Source of the DNA: Verrucomicrobiota bacterium
Lineage (GTDB): Bacteria > Verrucomicrobiota > Verrucomicrobiia > Opitutales > Opitutaceae
Reading direction: 5' to 3'
Length of the DNA: 45,154 bases
Assembly (NCBI GenBank): GCA_023430825.1
Contig: JAEYYL010000401.1
Coordinates: forward strand, 1-45,154
A program made the position numbers and the translations under genes. Every line of letters begins with the position of its first letter. Positions within the stretch are counted from its first letter, which is position 1. The notes below the pieces were generated by a model that was not told where the DNA came from, made no database searches, and saw only the letters and a list, made by a program, of their open reading frames with translations. Positions 1-7,847 of the stretch are shown one piece after another.

Positions 1-37
1 GCCCCCCCCCCGCGTCTCCATCTTACGGTGGCACGTT

Positions 38-370
38 TCAGCTCACGCCGAGCAACTCCACCTCGAACACCAGCGTCGCGTTCGGCGGAATTGCACCCGG
101 ATAGCCCCGCGCGCCATAAGCGAGCTCCGGCGGGATGGTCATCCGCACCTTGTCGCCGATCCTCATTGTCGCCACGCCCTGATCCCAGCCCGCGATCACT
201 TCGCTCGCGCCGAGGGTGAACGAAAACGGCTCATCGCGATCGACCGAGCTGTCGAACTTTCGGCCGTCCATAAAGCATCCGGTGTAGTGAACGGTGACGG
301 TGTCGCCGTTTTTCGGCGCCGCGCCGGAACCAGCCGTGAGTTTTTCGATGAGTAATTGCGGGGAGGCCAT
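38..370 (-). CDS. FKBP-type peptidyl-prolyl cis-trans isomerase
   Basis: This 110-residue protein is a single FKBP domain with no signal peptide or transmembrane segment, so it should be a cytosolic proline isomerase and folding helper. The domain fills the whole protein: GDTVTVHYTG near residue 22, the FDSS/F-x-F-x-LG segment, the hydrophobic-pocket motif VIAGWDQGV, then IPPELAYG and the closing IPPNATLVFEVELL strand. The length matches the FKBP12 class. The start follows a short gap shared with the divergent cupin gene. Family assignment is secure; the client proteins cannot be told from sequence. Confidence 0.95.
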   Translation of the reverse strand: MASPQLLIEKLTAGSGAAPKNGDTVTVHYTGCFMDGRKFDSSVDRDEPFSFTLGASEVIAGWDQGVATMRIGDKVRMTIPPELAYGARGYPGAIPPNATLVFEVELLGVS

Positions 371-554
371 GGGCGGAAGCTCCCGCGGCCGCCGCGACGG
401 GTCAAGGCCGCGGCGCGAAATTCCCCCTCGGACGCCGCGTCCGATCCAAGACGATGCGCGGCGGCGCGCCGGATTTTCCGTTGCCCAAGACGCGCCGCGT
501 CAGAAACCTTTCGACCGCCCTCGCGTCAGCATTCCTGTCACCCCAGGCCCCACC

Positions 555-1406
555 ATGCGTGTTCTCCGCTGCCTCACCTCGCTCGCCCTCGCGCCGCTCC
601 TCGTCACCTGCCTCATGGCTCAAACTGCCGCCTCCGCCGACTCGCCGCCTCAACTCGGCTCCACCGTCTTCGCCTGGGACGACATGGTGGCCACGCCGAC
701 CGGCGTCGGGCTCCGCCGCGATATCAACGACGGGCCGACCGCGACGATGAACCGCTTCGAATGCCATATCACGACGCTTAGGGCTGGCCTGCCTTCGCAC
801 CCGCCCCATCAGCATGCCCAGGAAGAGCTGATCATCATCAAGGAGGGCACGCTCGACGTGCACATCAACGGCAAGGAGCACCGCATCGGCCCCGGCTCGC
901 TTTTCTTTTTCGCCGCGAACGACTGGCACGCGGTCACGAATGTCGGCGAAGGCGATGCGACGTATCTGGTTTTCAACTTCGCCACGGACGCGACCCGCAC
1001 CGCCCCCCGCGAGCCCGCCGCGCAATCCGCCTCACCCGACAAGCTCCGCTCCGGCGTTTACGAGTGGACCCAGCTCGCCGTGCAGCAAACGCCGAAAGGC
1101 GAACGTCGCGAGTTCTTCAAATCCCCCACGGTGACCTGCACCAGCTTCAGCGCCCACGCCACCACGCTCAACCCCGGCGAAACGCCGCACGCGCCGCATC
1201 GCCACCCCGACGAAGAGATCATCATCGTGAAGGAAGGTCGGGTCGAAGCGACGATCGAGGGCCGCAGCAAAATCGTCGGGCCCGGCTCGATTCTGTTCTT
1301 CGCCTCCAACGACGAGCACGGCCTGCGAAACGTCGGCGATTCGCAAGCCACCTACTACGTGCTGCGCGTCGGCACCGAAAAAACGCCCTCGCTCGCCGCC
1401 AAGTAA
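555..1406 (+). CDS. secreted double-cupin protein
   Basis: The protein of 283 residues begins with a signal peptide (basic MRVLR, hydrophobic core, AQTAASA-type cleavage region), which supports the ATG at 555 over the longer in-frame opening at 294. Two cupin domains follow in tandem. The first has HQHAQEELIII near residue 84 and GSLFFFAANDWH. The second has HRHPDEEIIIV near residue 214 and GSILFFASNDEH. Each keeps a His-x-His, Glu and distal His set, so each could bind one metal ion. The halves are clearly alike, pointing to an internal duplication. Cupins range from sugar isomerases to dioxygenases and pure binding proteins, so no reaction is assigned. The periplasmic location and a DUF1080 gene 135 bases downstream fit a role in carbohydrate processing, which is an inference. 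Confidence 0.85.
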   Translation: MRVLRCLTSLALAPLLVTCLMAQTAASADSPPQLGSTVFAWDDMVATPTGVGLRRDINDGPTATMNRFECHITTLRAGLPSHPPHQHAQEELIIIKEGTLDVHINGKEHRIGPGSLFFFAANDWHAVTNVGEGDATYLVFNFATDATRTAPREPAAQSASPDKLRSGVYEWTQLAVQQTPKGERREFFKSPTVTCTSFSAHATTLNPGETPHAPHRHPDEEIIIVKEGRVEATIEGRSKIVGPGSILFFASNDEHGLRNVGDSQATYYVLRVGTEKTPSLAAK

Positions 1407-1541
1407 GCAAAACATCGCGGCTGGCCTCCGCCTCTCTCTGCTGAAAGGTAGGTTGCGCGCTGGCGCGCAACGTCGCGCGGCCCGCGCGCCACCGACCCGA
1501 ACCACCGCGACCTGCCCGCCCCCGCTTTTGTTTTTCACCCC

Positions 1542-2321
1542 ATGAACCTCTCACGCCTTCGCGCTTTCGCTCTCGCTCTTCCGCTGCTCGCCTTCGCCTT
1601 CGCCGCACCGGCTTTCGCCGGCATCGGTCTCGGCGCAAAGCCCGAGCCCGGCGCCGAAGTCATCATCGACGGCACCCGCGAGATGCTGGACGCCAAATGG
1701 ACCTATTGGGAAGGCCCTCGCTTCGCCTCCTCGCTGCCGATCAAATGGAAAATTGTCGATGACCCCGTCGACGCCGGCACCGTCCTGCAAACTTTCGACC
1801 CCGCCGCCGCCGGCGGCAAATACGGCGCCGCCGATATCGTGACCAAGCAGGCCTATCGCGATTTCCGCCTCCACATCGAATTCCTCGTCACGAGCGAACG
1901 CGGCAACAGCGGTGTGTATCTACAAAACCGTTACGAGATCCAGATCTGCGACGGCGACAAAACGAAGCACGGCATGGGCGCCGTGATCAACGAAACCGAG
2001 TCGCCCTACCATCTCTATCGCGGTCTCGGAAAGTGGAACGCCTACGACCTCGTTTTCCGCGCCGCACGCTTCAAGGACGGCAAACGCACCGAGCCCGCCA
2101 TGGTCACGATGTATTTCAACGGCGAGAAGGTGCATCGCAACCAGCCCATCAACCAGGTCTGGGGCGGGCCTAACTCCGGCATCGACGGCGGCAACGAGGG
2201 CGGCAAAGGCATCACCGACACTCCCGGCGGCTTGAAACTCCAGGCCGAAGGCCACGACGTCCGCTATCGAAACGCCTGGATCAAGGAACTCGACCTCGAT
2301 CAGCCCGACACGGATTTCTGA
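1542..2321 (+). CDS. secreted DUF1080 (3-keto-disaccharide hydrolase-type) protein
   Basis: The 259-residue protein has a clear signal peptide (hydrophobic residues 7-25, then AFA) followed by one DUF1080 beta-sandwich domain. Visible family features are the trailing ERGNSGVYLQ-RYEIQI segment near residues 118-132, the GKWNAYDLVFRA strand and the terminal HDVRYRNAWIKELD strand. DUF1080 proteins fold like concanavalin-type lectins/glucanases, and some members act on 3-keto-glycosides. A second member lies at 13729, and a TAT-exported Gfo/Idh oxidoreductase of the kind that could make 3-keto sugars lies at 35496. Substrate and reaction are unproven here; the family call is firm. Confidence 0.85.
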   Translation: MNLSRLRAFALALPLLAFAFAAPAFAGIGLGAKPEPGAEVIIDGTREMLDAKWTYWEGPRFASSLPIKWKIVDDPVDAGTVLQTFDPAAAGGKYGAADIVTKQAYRDFRLHIEFLVTSERGNSGVYLQNRYEIQICDGDKTKHGMGAVINETESPYHLYRGLGKWNAYDLVFRAARFKDGKRTEPAMVTMYFNGEKVHRNQPINQVWGGPNSGIDGGNEGGKGITDTPGGLKLQAEGHDVRYRNAWIKELDLDQPDTDF

Positions 2322-2431
2322 AACGAAACAGCAGCGCAGGAGGATTTCCGGCATCGCCGCAATTCACTGGCGAATTAATTCTTGAGCGAGCCGTGGGTTC
2401 GCCCAAGTTCGGCACACCCCCTGTTCGCGCC

Positions 2432-3244
2432 ATGAACCCCGCCCCCGCGTTCCCTCGCGCCCGCTTAACAACTTGGCTGACGTCTCTGTTGACGGCCATC
2501 AGCGCTCCTCTCGCTGCCCAGACCAGCATCGTCATTCTCAACCCCAGTTTCGAAACGGGCTCAGCGGCCATCTTCAACGAGTTCACTTTCGGCCCTCCCG
2601 CGGGGTGGCAGCTTTACGATCCCAACGGCATTACCGACGGCGGCGACGGCGACTTCTTCTACGTCGGCACACTGACGCCAACGCCAAACGGCGAAGGTGG
2701 TTTTATCAATTTCCTCAACGGCGCCGCCGACGGCCAGCGCGTCGCGATCGCGTTTAACTATAGCGAGACGGGTGGCATCGGTGAATACGGACTCCTGCAA
2801 ACGCTCGATGCCACCTTGCAGGCCAACACCACGTATTCGTTGCAGGTCGACATCGGCAACATCGCGTCGGGCACGGCCGTCGACAACACATTCTTCAATC
2901 TCGACGGTTTCCCCGGCTACCGCGTCGATCTTCTCGCCGGCGATACCGTGGTCGCCTCCGACAACAACACGCTCTCCGGCACCATCGCCGAGGGCGAGTT
3001 TGGCCTCAGTGTCGTCCAATTCACCACAGGTGCGAGCCACGCGTCGCTTATCGATCAGCCGCTCACCATCCGTCTGGTAAATCTCAACGTGATCGACCCG
3101 GCGTTTCCAACCGCGGACCTCGAGGTCGATTTCGATAACGTCCGCTTCACCGCGACTGCAATCCCCGAGCCGGCCGCCTGGTCTTGGCTTGCGCTGATCG
3201 CAGGCGGTTTTGCTTTCCTCCGGCGGCGTCGCCCACGCGCTTGA
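2432..3244 (+). CDS. PEP-CTERM sorting domain protein
   Basis: The protein of 270 residues starts with a signal peptide ending near APLAAQ and ends with a textbook PEP-CTERM tail: IPEPAAW, a single hydrophobic helix (LALIAGGFAFL) and an arginine-rich end RRRRPRA. Such tails are processed by an exosortase, which moves the protein to the cell surface or into extracellular matrix. No exosortase gene is in this window. The body (residues about 30-235) is a beta-rich domain starting NPSFETG, resembling carbohydrate-binding or jelly-roll surface proteins. The ATG at 2432 is preferred to the GTG at 2393 because it begins the signal peptide directly. Confidence 0.85.
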   Translation: MNPAPAFPRARLTTWLTSLLTAISAPLAAQTSIVILNPSFETGSAAIFNEFTFGPPAGWQLYDPNGITDGGDGDFFYVGTLTPTPNGEGGFINFLNGAADGQRVAIAFNYSETGGIGEYGLLQTLDATLQANTTYSLQVDIGNIASGTAVDNTFFNLDGFPGYRVDLLAGDTVVASDNNTLSGTIAEGEFGLSVVQFTTGASHASLIDQPLTIRLVNLNVIDPAFPTADLEVDFDNVRFTATAIPEPAAWSWLALIAGGFAFLRRRRPRA

Positions 3245-3300
3245 GTCCGCCTGCACGGATGTGCCTTGCGCGACTTCGCCTCGCGCGGCATCACCCCCCC

Positions 3301-3711
3301 ATGAAGACGCTCGCCCGCGACACCCGTCGTCGGATGGAAAAAATCGCCCGGCAGGCCGCGAAAGCCGCTTACGCCCCGTATTCAAAATTCCCCGTCGGCG
3401 CCGCCATCTTGACAAAATCCGGCGCGATCTTCCCCGGCTGCAACGTCGAGAACGCCTCCTTCGGCCTCTGCAACTGCGCGGAACGCACCGCGATCTTCAG
3501 CGCCATCGCCGCCGGCGAACGCGAGATATCCGCCGTCGTCGTTTATACGCCCACCGCAACGCCGACTTCGCCCTGCGGTGCCTGTCGCCAGGTGATCAAC
3601 GAATTCGGCCCGCACGCCCTGGTCATCAGCATCTGCGACGGCACCGAATCCATCGACTCGACGCTCGATGCCCTGCTGCCGGGCGCCTTCGGCCCGCAAA
3701 ACCTCGCGTGA
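3301..3711 (+). CDS. cdd: cytidine deaminase
   Basis: This 136-residue homotetrameric-type cytidine deaminase converts cytidine and deoxycytidine to uridine and deoxyuridine in pyrimidine salvage. The zinc site is complete: C59-A-E61, with the Glu as proton shuttle, and P91-C-G-A-C95. The substrate-binding segment GCNVENASFG precedes it at residues 46-55. The length is normal for the short single-domain class. The ATG at 3301 gives the usual N-terminal helix (AYAPYSKFPVGAA); the upstream open frame runs into the PEP-CTERM gene and is rejected. It converges on hisS with only 9 bases between the two stop codons. Confidence 0.96.
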   Translation: MKTLARDTRRRMEKIARQAAKAAYAPYSKFPVGAAILTKSGAIFPGCNVENASFGLCNCAERTAIFSAIAAGEREISAVVVYTPTATPTSPCGACRQVINEFGPHALVISICDGTESIDSTLDALLPGAFGPQNLA

Positions 3712-3720
3712 GACGGGCGT

Positions 3721-5034
3721 TCAGCCCGCGGTGAAAAAATCGCGCACGTTGGCGAGCACCTGCTCGCACGGCACGTCCATCTCCGTCCGATCGGCGAGAT
3801 TGCGGATTTTCACCACGCCTTTTGCCACTTCGTCCGGGCCGTAAATCAGCGCCAGCTTGGCGCCCGAATCGGCCGCCAGTTTGAACTGTTTTCCAAAAGC
3901 GACGTCCTTCAACGGATACTCCGTGCGAAAACCCGCGGCGCGCAGTTCGAACACATCGCCGAACGCCGCCTTTCGCTCGGCTTCGCCGCCGATCACGCAG
4001 TAAACGTCGCACGCCTGCACGAGCGTCGGCATCAATCCGCGCGCTTCCAGCAGCAGCCCGAGCGTCACGTCCCCGATCGCGAAACCCACCGCCGGCAGAT
4101 CCGGCCCGCCGAGCTTTTTCACGAGATCATTGTAACGCCCGCCACCCGCGATCGCCCGCAACTCCCCCTTGCGATCGAACGCCTCGAACACGAAACCGGT
4201 GTAATACGCCAGCCCGCGGACCACGCCGAGATCGACCTCGACGAATTTCGACAACCCCATCGCCTCCAACGCCCCGAGCAGCTTGCGCCAGTCCGCGAGC
4301 CGTCCCGCGATCTTTTCGCCGCCCAAGCCGCCAAGCGTTTCCTCCAGCCGCGCCAGCGTTTTGATTTCGAGAAACGCCAGGATCTTCGCCTTCAGTTCCG
4401 AATCGATCGCCCCAAACTGCTCGCCATAAGGCTTGAACGCATCGTCGCCCATCTTCTCGAACTTATCGACCGCCGAGAGCACCCCGCGAATCCGGGCCTC
4501 GTCCAAGCCCAACGCCTCCAGGTAAAAGAACCACAAGTTCCGATCGCTGAGCCGCACGTAAAAATCCTGCTCGCTCAACCCAAACGCCCGCAGGCACTGG
4601 ATCAGTAACCCGATCAGCTCGATCTCCGCCTCCGGGCCCGGCTCGCCGAAAAGGTCCGCGTTGAACTGAAAAAACGCCCGTTCGCGGCCCTTTTGCGCCC
4701 GCTCGTAGCGATAATACTCCGCGATGCTGAACCACTTGATCGGCCGCTTCAACGCGTTGGCTTTCGCCCCGACCATCCGGCAGACCGTCGGCGTCATCTC
4801 CGGCCGCAGCGCCACTTCGCGCCCGCCCTTGTCCACGAAGCTGAACAGCTGCGCCTCGATCTCGTCGCCCGACTTCGTCTTGTAAAGATCCAGCGGCTCG
4901 AGGATCGGTGCATCGTATTCCGCAAAGCCGAAGGCCGTCGCGGTTTGCCGCCACAGCCGAAAAATGTGACTGCGGCGCGCCAACGCGTCGGGATAAAACT
5001 CACGAAACCCAGGCAGGGACTGAAACGTAGCCAT
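3721..5034 (-). CDS. hisS: histidyl-tRNA synthetase
   Basis: The 437-residue class II synthetase charges tRNA-His. Visible landmarks are the N-terminal GFREFYPD, RPEMTP at 77-82, motif 2 (RYERAQKGR...FFQFN) at 109-125, the histidine-binding RGLAYYTG at 272-279 and GGGRYNDL at 296-303. A C-terminal anticodon-binding domain from about residue 335 argues against the shorter HisZ paralogue. Motif 3 reads GFAIGDVTLGLL near 316: the arginine usual in this class II motif is missing. The gene is transcribed away from the HU-type gene behind a very G/C-rich gap and converges on cdd. Confidence 0.95.
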   Translation of the reverse strand: MATFQSLPGFREFYPDALARRSHIFRLWRQTATAFGFAEYDAPILEPLDLYKTKSGDEIEAQLFSFVDKGGREVALRPEMTPTVCRMVGAKANALKRPIKWFSIAEYYRYERAQKGRERAFFQFNADLFGEPGPEAEIELIGLLIQCLRAFGLSEQDFYVRLSDRNLWFFYLEALGLDEARIRGVLSAVDKFEKMGDDAFKPYGEQFGAIDSELKAKILAFLEIKTLARLEETLGGLGGEKIAGRLADWRKLLGALEAMGLSKFVEVDLGVVRGLAYYTGFVFEAFDRKGELRAIAGGGRYNDLVKKLGGPDLPAVGFAIGDVTLGLLLEARGLMPTLVQACDVYCVIGGEAERKAAFGDVFELRAAGFRTEYPLKDVAFGKQFKLAADSGAKLALIYGPDEVAKGVVKIRNLADRTEMDVPCEQVLANVRDFFTAG

Positions 5035-5090
5035 CAGTCCGAAAATGGGGAAACCGCCCGAGTCGATGCGATGCTAATTATCCATCGCTC

Positions 5091-5140
5091 GCCCGCCCCG
5101 CCGCCGGGGGCCCCCCGCCGCCGCGGCCCCCGGCCCCCCC
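5091..5140. other. 50-base tract of only G and C
   Basis: Every base in this stretch is G or C, and it continues with only isolated T residues to about 5165. It includes GGGGGCCCCC and repeated CCGCCG/CGGCGG segments that can fold in several ways. It lies between the stop of the HU-type gene and the start of hisS, both on the minus strand, so it may act as a transcript-end structure. It is also a place where sequencing and assembly errors are likely. Confidence 0.6.
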
Positions 5141-5166
5141 TCCCGGGCGGGCCCGCGCTCCCCGCC

Positions 5167-5475
5167 TTACAGCTTGCCCAAATCCAGCTTCTTCAACTGC
5201 TGTTTCAGAATCTTGCCCGATTTGAACTTCACCACCGCCCGCTGCGGGATGACGACCTCCGCTTCCGGCTTGTTCGGGTTGCGGCCGATACGTGCCTTGC
5301 GCACTTGGACTTCCAGGACGCCGAAATTGCGTAACTCCACATTGCGGCCCTCCGCGAGCGCCTTCTGGATGATGTCGAGAGTCAATTGCACGGACTCCAC
5401 GACCTGCTTCTGCGGAAAGCCCGTCTTCTTATAGATTTCCAACACGATCTCGCGTTTGGTTAGATTGGTGGACAT
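5167..5475 (-). CDS. HU/IHF family DNA-binding protein
   Basis: A 102-residue nucleoid protein of the HU/IHF family. It has the N-terminal helical dimerisation part (LTKREIVLEIYKKTG), the RNFGVLEV strand, and the DNA-bending arm with the GRNPNKPEAEVVIP signature near residues 66-79, in which the apical proline intercalates in family members. RNFG and VELRNFGVLEV look more like IHF than HU. The start at 5475 is supported by an AAAGGA ribosome binding site 7 bases upstream and by a promoter in the AT-rich gap beyond, both rare clear signals in this window. Confidence 0.93.
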   Translation of the reverse strand: MSTNLTKREIVLEIYKKTGFPQKQVVESVQLTLDIIQKALAEGRNVELRNFGVLEVQVRKARIGRNPNKPEAEVVIPQRAVVKFKSGKILKQQLKKLDLGKL

Positions 5476-5482
5476 ATGTTTT

Positions 5483-5488
5483 TCCTTT
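5483..5488 (-). promoter_or_regulatory. Shine-Dalgarno site of the HU/IHF gene
   Basis: On the minus strand AAAGGA lies 7 bases before the ATG at 5475. Most genes in this window lack such a clear site, so this one probably reflects high expression. Confidence 0.7.
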
Positions 5489-5515
5489 GTTTTTCGAAAC
5501 GGTTAGTTACGCGGT

Positions 5516-5545
5516 AAACTATTTTCACATCTGTAATTGCGTCAA
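5516..5545 (-). promoter_or_regulatory. candidate sigma-70 promoter of the HU/IHF gene
   Basis: On the minus strand TTGACG (5540-5545) is followed after 18 bases by TAGTTT (5516-5521), which keeps the first, second and last bases of the -10 consensus. The whole gap is unusually AT-rich for this genome. The transcript would start about 35 bases upstream of the start codon. No start-site data are available, so this rests on consensus match alone. Confidence 0.55.
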
Positions 5546-5608
5546 CCCCCCACAAACTTTTTCCAGCAGTTTAGGGAGTTCCCCGACCCGACCCGCTAAA
5601 TCCTTCCG

Positions 5609-6316
5609 ATGCCCGATCCTGCTGCCGTAAACTCGATGTTCGCGCGTATCGCGCGCCGCTACGACCTCGCCAACCGGCTCCTCAGCGGGGGCACCGATAT
5701 CTGGTGGCGCCGGCGACTGGTCCGCGCCGTCGCCCGCTCCCAGCCGGAGCGCGTCCTGGACCTTGCCACCGGTAGCGGTGACGTCGCTTTCGCCCTCGCG
5801 CGCGGGCTCTCTCCCGATGTGGCGATCACGGGCATGGATTTCTGCCAACCGATGCTCGATGAAGCGGAAAAGAAGAAGTCCCTGCGCGGTCCCGCCGCGG
5901 CCAACATCACCTTCCGTCCTGGCGACGGACTCGCCCTGCCGGTCCCCGACGAGCACTACGATGCCGTCACCATCTCCTTCGGTCTCCGCAACATGGCCGA
6001 TCGGCATCGCGCGCTGAGCGAGATGCGCCGCGTTCTCCGCCCCGGCGGCCGGCTCTTCGTGCTCGAATTCTCGCAACCGCTCGCGTGGTTCCGGCCGTTC
6101 TATTTTTTCTACCTGCGTCGTGTCCTGCCCCTCGCCGCCGGCGTGCTCACCGGCGACCGCGCCGCGTATCAATATCTCAACGACACCATCGAACAGTTTC
6201 CCGGCCCCGACGCCCTCGCCGCCGAAATCCGCGGCGCCGGGTTCCCCCACGTCACCGCCCGCCGCATGACGTTCGGCATCGTCGCCCTCCACGAAGCGAC
6301 TCGCTCGACCGGCTGA
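5609..6316 (+). CDS. menG: demethylmenaquinone methyltransferase (UbiE/MenG family)
   Basis: This 235-residue class I SAM-dependent methyltransferase carries out the C-methylation that turns demethylmenaquinone into menaquinone. The UbiE family signatures are visible: MFARIARRYDLANRLLS at the N-terminus, the SAM motif VLDLATGSGDVAF near residue 50, GMDFCQPML, and the second family signature FGLRNMADRHRALSEM near residue 125. The length is normal. Verrucomicrobia generally use menaquinone, so menG is preferred to ubiE; no other men or ubi genes are nearby to settle it. A short hairpin element follows the stop. Confidence 0.92.
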   Translation: MPDPAAVNSMFARIARRYDLANRLLSGGTDIWWRRRLVRAVARSQPERVLDLATGSGDVAFALARGLSPDVAITGMDFCQPMLDEAEKKKSLRGPAAANITFRPGDGLALPVPDEHYDAVTISFGLRNMADRHRALSEMRRVLRPGGRLFVLEFSQPLAWFRPFYFFYLRRVLPLAAGVLTGDRAAYQYLNDTIEQFPGPDALAAEIRGAGFPHVTARRMTFGIVALHEATRSTG

Positions 6317-6331
6317 CGCGTCACCTTGGGC

Positions 6332-6357
6332 TGGAGCCGCGGCGCCCCCGCCGCGCC
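6332..6357. repeat. dispersed 26-base hairpin element, copy 1
   Basis: This sequence matches 33581-33606 at 25 of 26 positions. Its core is a CGCGGCG stem, a 4-base C-rich loop and the complementary CGCCGCG. It lies in the gap between the convergent menG and Fe-S carrier genes, a typical place for repetitive extragenic palindromes or terminators. Confidence 0.6.
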
Positions 6358-6378
6358 TCGCGCCTGCAAACGCCTCTC

Positions 6379-6696
6379 TCAGCTGAACGACTTCCCGCAC
6401 CCGCAGGTGCTGGAGGCGTTGGGATTCTTGATCTCGAATCCCTTGCCGTGCAGCCCGTCGTCGAAATCGATCATGGAGCCATCCAGATACGCCAGACTTG
6501 CCGGATCGAGCAGCATCGCCACGCCTTCGCTCTCGAGCAGCTGGTCGTCCGCCTTCGCCTCGTCGAACGACATGCCGTATTGAAAACCCGAGCACCCGCC
6601 CGATTCTACGAACACCCGCAGTTTTTTCTGCGGCTGGTTGAGTTCCGCATGCATCGAGCGAACCTGGCTGGCAGCGCGGGGCGACAAGGTGATCAT
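6379..6696 (-). CDS. A-type iron-sulfur cluster carrier (HesB/IscA/ErpA family)
   Basis: This 105-residue protein should receive and hand on Fe-S clusters during assembly of Fe-S enzymes. The three conserved cysteines are present: C35 in SGGCSGFQYG, and C98 and C100 in the C-terminal TCGCGKSF. The spacing is that of the A-type carrier family, and the length is standard. No isc or suf genes are adjacent, so IscA, SufA and ErpA cannot be told apart. It is divergent from the kinase gene at 6822. Confidence 0.93.
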   Translation of the reverse strand: MITLSPRAASQVRSMHAELNQPQKKLRVFVESGGCSGFQYGMSFDEAKADDQLLESEGVAMLLDPASLAYLDGSMIDFDDGLHGKGFEIKNPNASSTCGCGKSFS

Positions 6697-6821
6697 GCGC
6701 GCAAACTAGAACCGACCCGGGAGCTGTCAAACGTCGGACCAGCGTGCTGTAGCAATTTTCGCGCCGTTCCCCGATTGAACACTTGCCACCTGTTCCGCCC
6801 GCTTGTTCTCTCGGGCTCGTC

Positions 6822-7817
6822 GTGGCGTCCATCAAACACGTTTTCAGCGAAATCCATTACGAGATGGTGCGCAAGGTGGCGGACGGCGGCATGGGCGTCG
6901 TTTACGAAGCCGAACAGCTCGGCGCCGGTCGTTTCCGCAAGGTCGTGGCCGTGAAACTCATTCGCGAAGAGTATTCCGCGATCGAGGAGTTCCAGAAGAA
7001 TTTCATCGGCGAAGCCCGCCTCGTCGCGGACCTCATCCACACCAATATCGTCCAGACCTACCACCTCGGCCAAGTCGGCGAACAATACTTCATGGTGATG
7101 GAGTTCGTCCGCGGCGTGAACCTCGAGCAGTTCCTCGACAAACATCGCGAGCTCGGGCGCCCCGTTCCCGTCGATCTCGCCGCCTTCATCGTTTCCCGCA
7201 TCGCCCGCGGCCTCTGCTACGCGCACGAGAAACGCGACCGCGAAGGCCGCCACCTCAATATCGTCCATCGCGACATCGGCCCGAAAAACATCATGATGGC
7301 CTACGAGGGCGACGTGAAGCTCACCGACTTCGGCATCGCGAAGGCCCTCGACCTCATGTATAACGAGGAAGGCAAGGTCATCGCCGGCAAGGACGAGTAT
7401 CTCTCCCCCGAACAGGCCAGTTACGCCGTCACCGACGCCCGCGCCGACCTCTTTCCCCTCGGCATCGTCCTCACCGAACTGCTCCTCGGCCGGAATATCT
7501 TCCGCGCCCTGGATCGCGCGCAGTCCCGCCGCAACATCCTCACGATGCCCATCCCGAAGTTCGGCACGCTCCGCGCCGACATCGACGCGAAGCTCGAACT
7601 CATTCTCCAAAAAACGCTCCAGCGCGACCGCGACAAACGCTACCAGACCGCCTTCGAAATTCTTAACGATCTCGAGGTTTACCTCTACAGCGACCGCTAC
7701 GGCCCGACCAACGAAAAGCTCGGCGTCTATCTGCGCGATCTTTTCGGCGCCACCCAGCCGGTTTCTCCCTCTCCAGCCACCCCCCAACCCATCCTCGTCT
7801 CCCCGCCCCTGAGATGA
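6822..7817 (+). CDS. cytosolic Ser/Thr protein kinase, upstream of rpoN
   Basis: This 331-residue Hanks-type kinase fills almost the whole chain with one kinase domain (about 10-285) and a short Pro-rich tail; no transmembrane segment is seen. The glycine loop VADGGMGVVYEAE, the ATP lysine VAVK at K45, the catalytic loop HRDIGPKN at 149-156, DFG at 169-171 and YLSPEQA are all visible. The lysine usual two residues after the catalytic Asp (HRDxKPxN) is glycine here, with a lysine two places later; some bacterial kinases tolerate Ser or Thr at this site. The GTG at 6822 is chosen because the domain begins there; a TTG at 6783 would add 13 residues. Its stop is 30 bases before rpoN, so the two are probably co-transcribed. 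Confidence 0.88.
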   Translation: MASIKHVFSEIHYEMVRKVADGGMGVVYEAEQLGAGRFRKVVAVKLIREEYSAIEEFQKNFIGEARLVADLIHTNIVQTYHLGQVGEQYFMVMEFVRGVNLEQFLDKHRELGRPVPVDLAAFIVSRIARGLCYAHEKRDREGRHLNIVHRDIGPKNIMMAYEGDVKLTDFGIAKALDLMYNEEGKVIAGKDEYLSPEQASYAVTDARADLFPLGIVLTELLLGRNIFRALDRAQSRRNILTMPIPKFGTLRADIDAKLELILQKTLQRDRDKRYQTAFEILNDLEVYLYSDRYGPTNEKLGVYLRDLFGATQPVSPSPATPQPILVSPPLR

Positions 7818-7847
7818 TAACCAACAGCCACGACGTTTATCTCCTCC

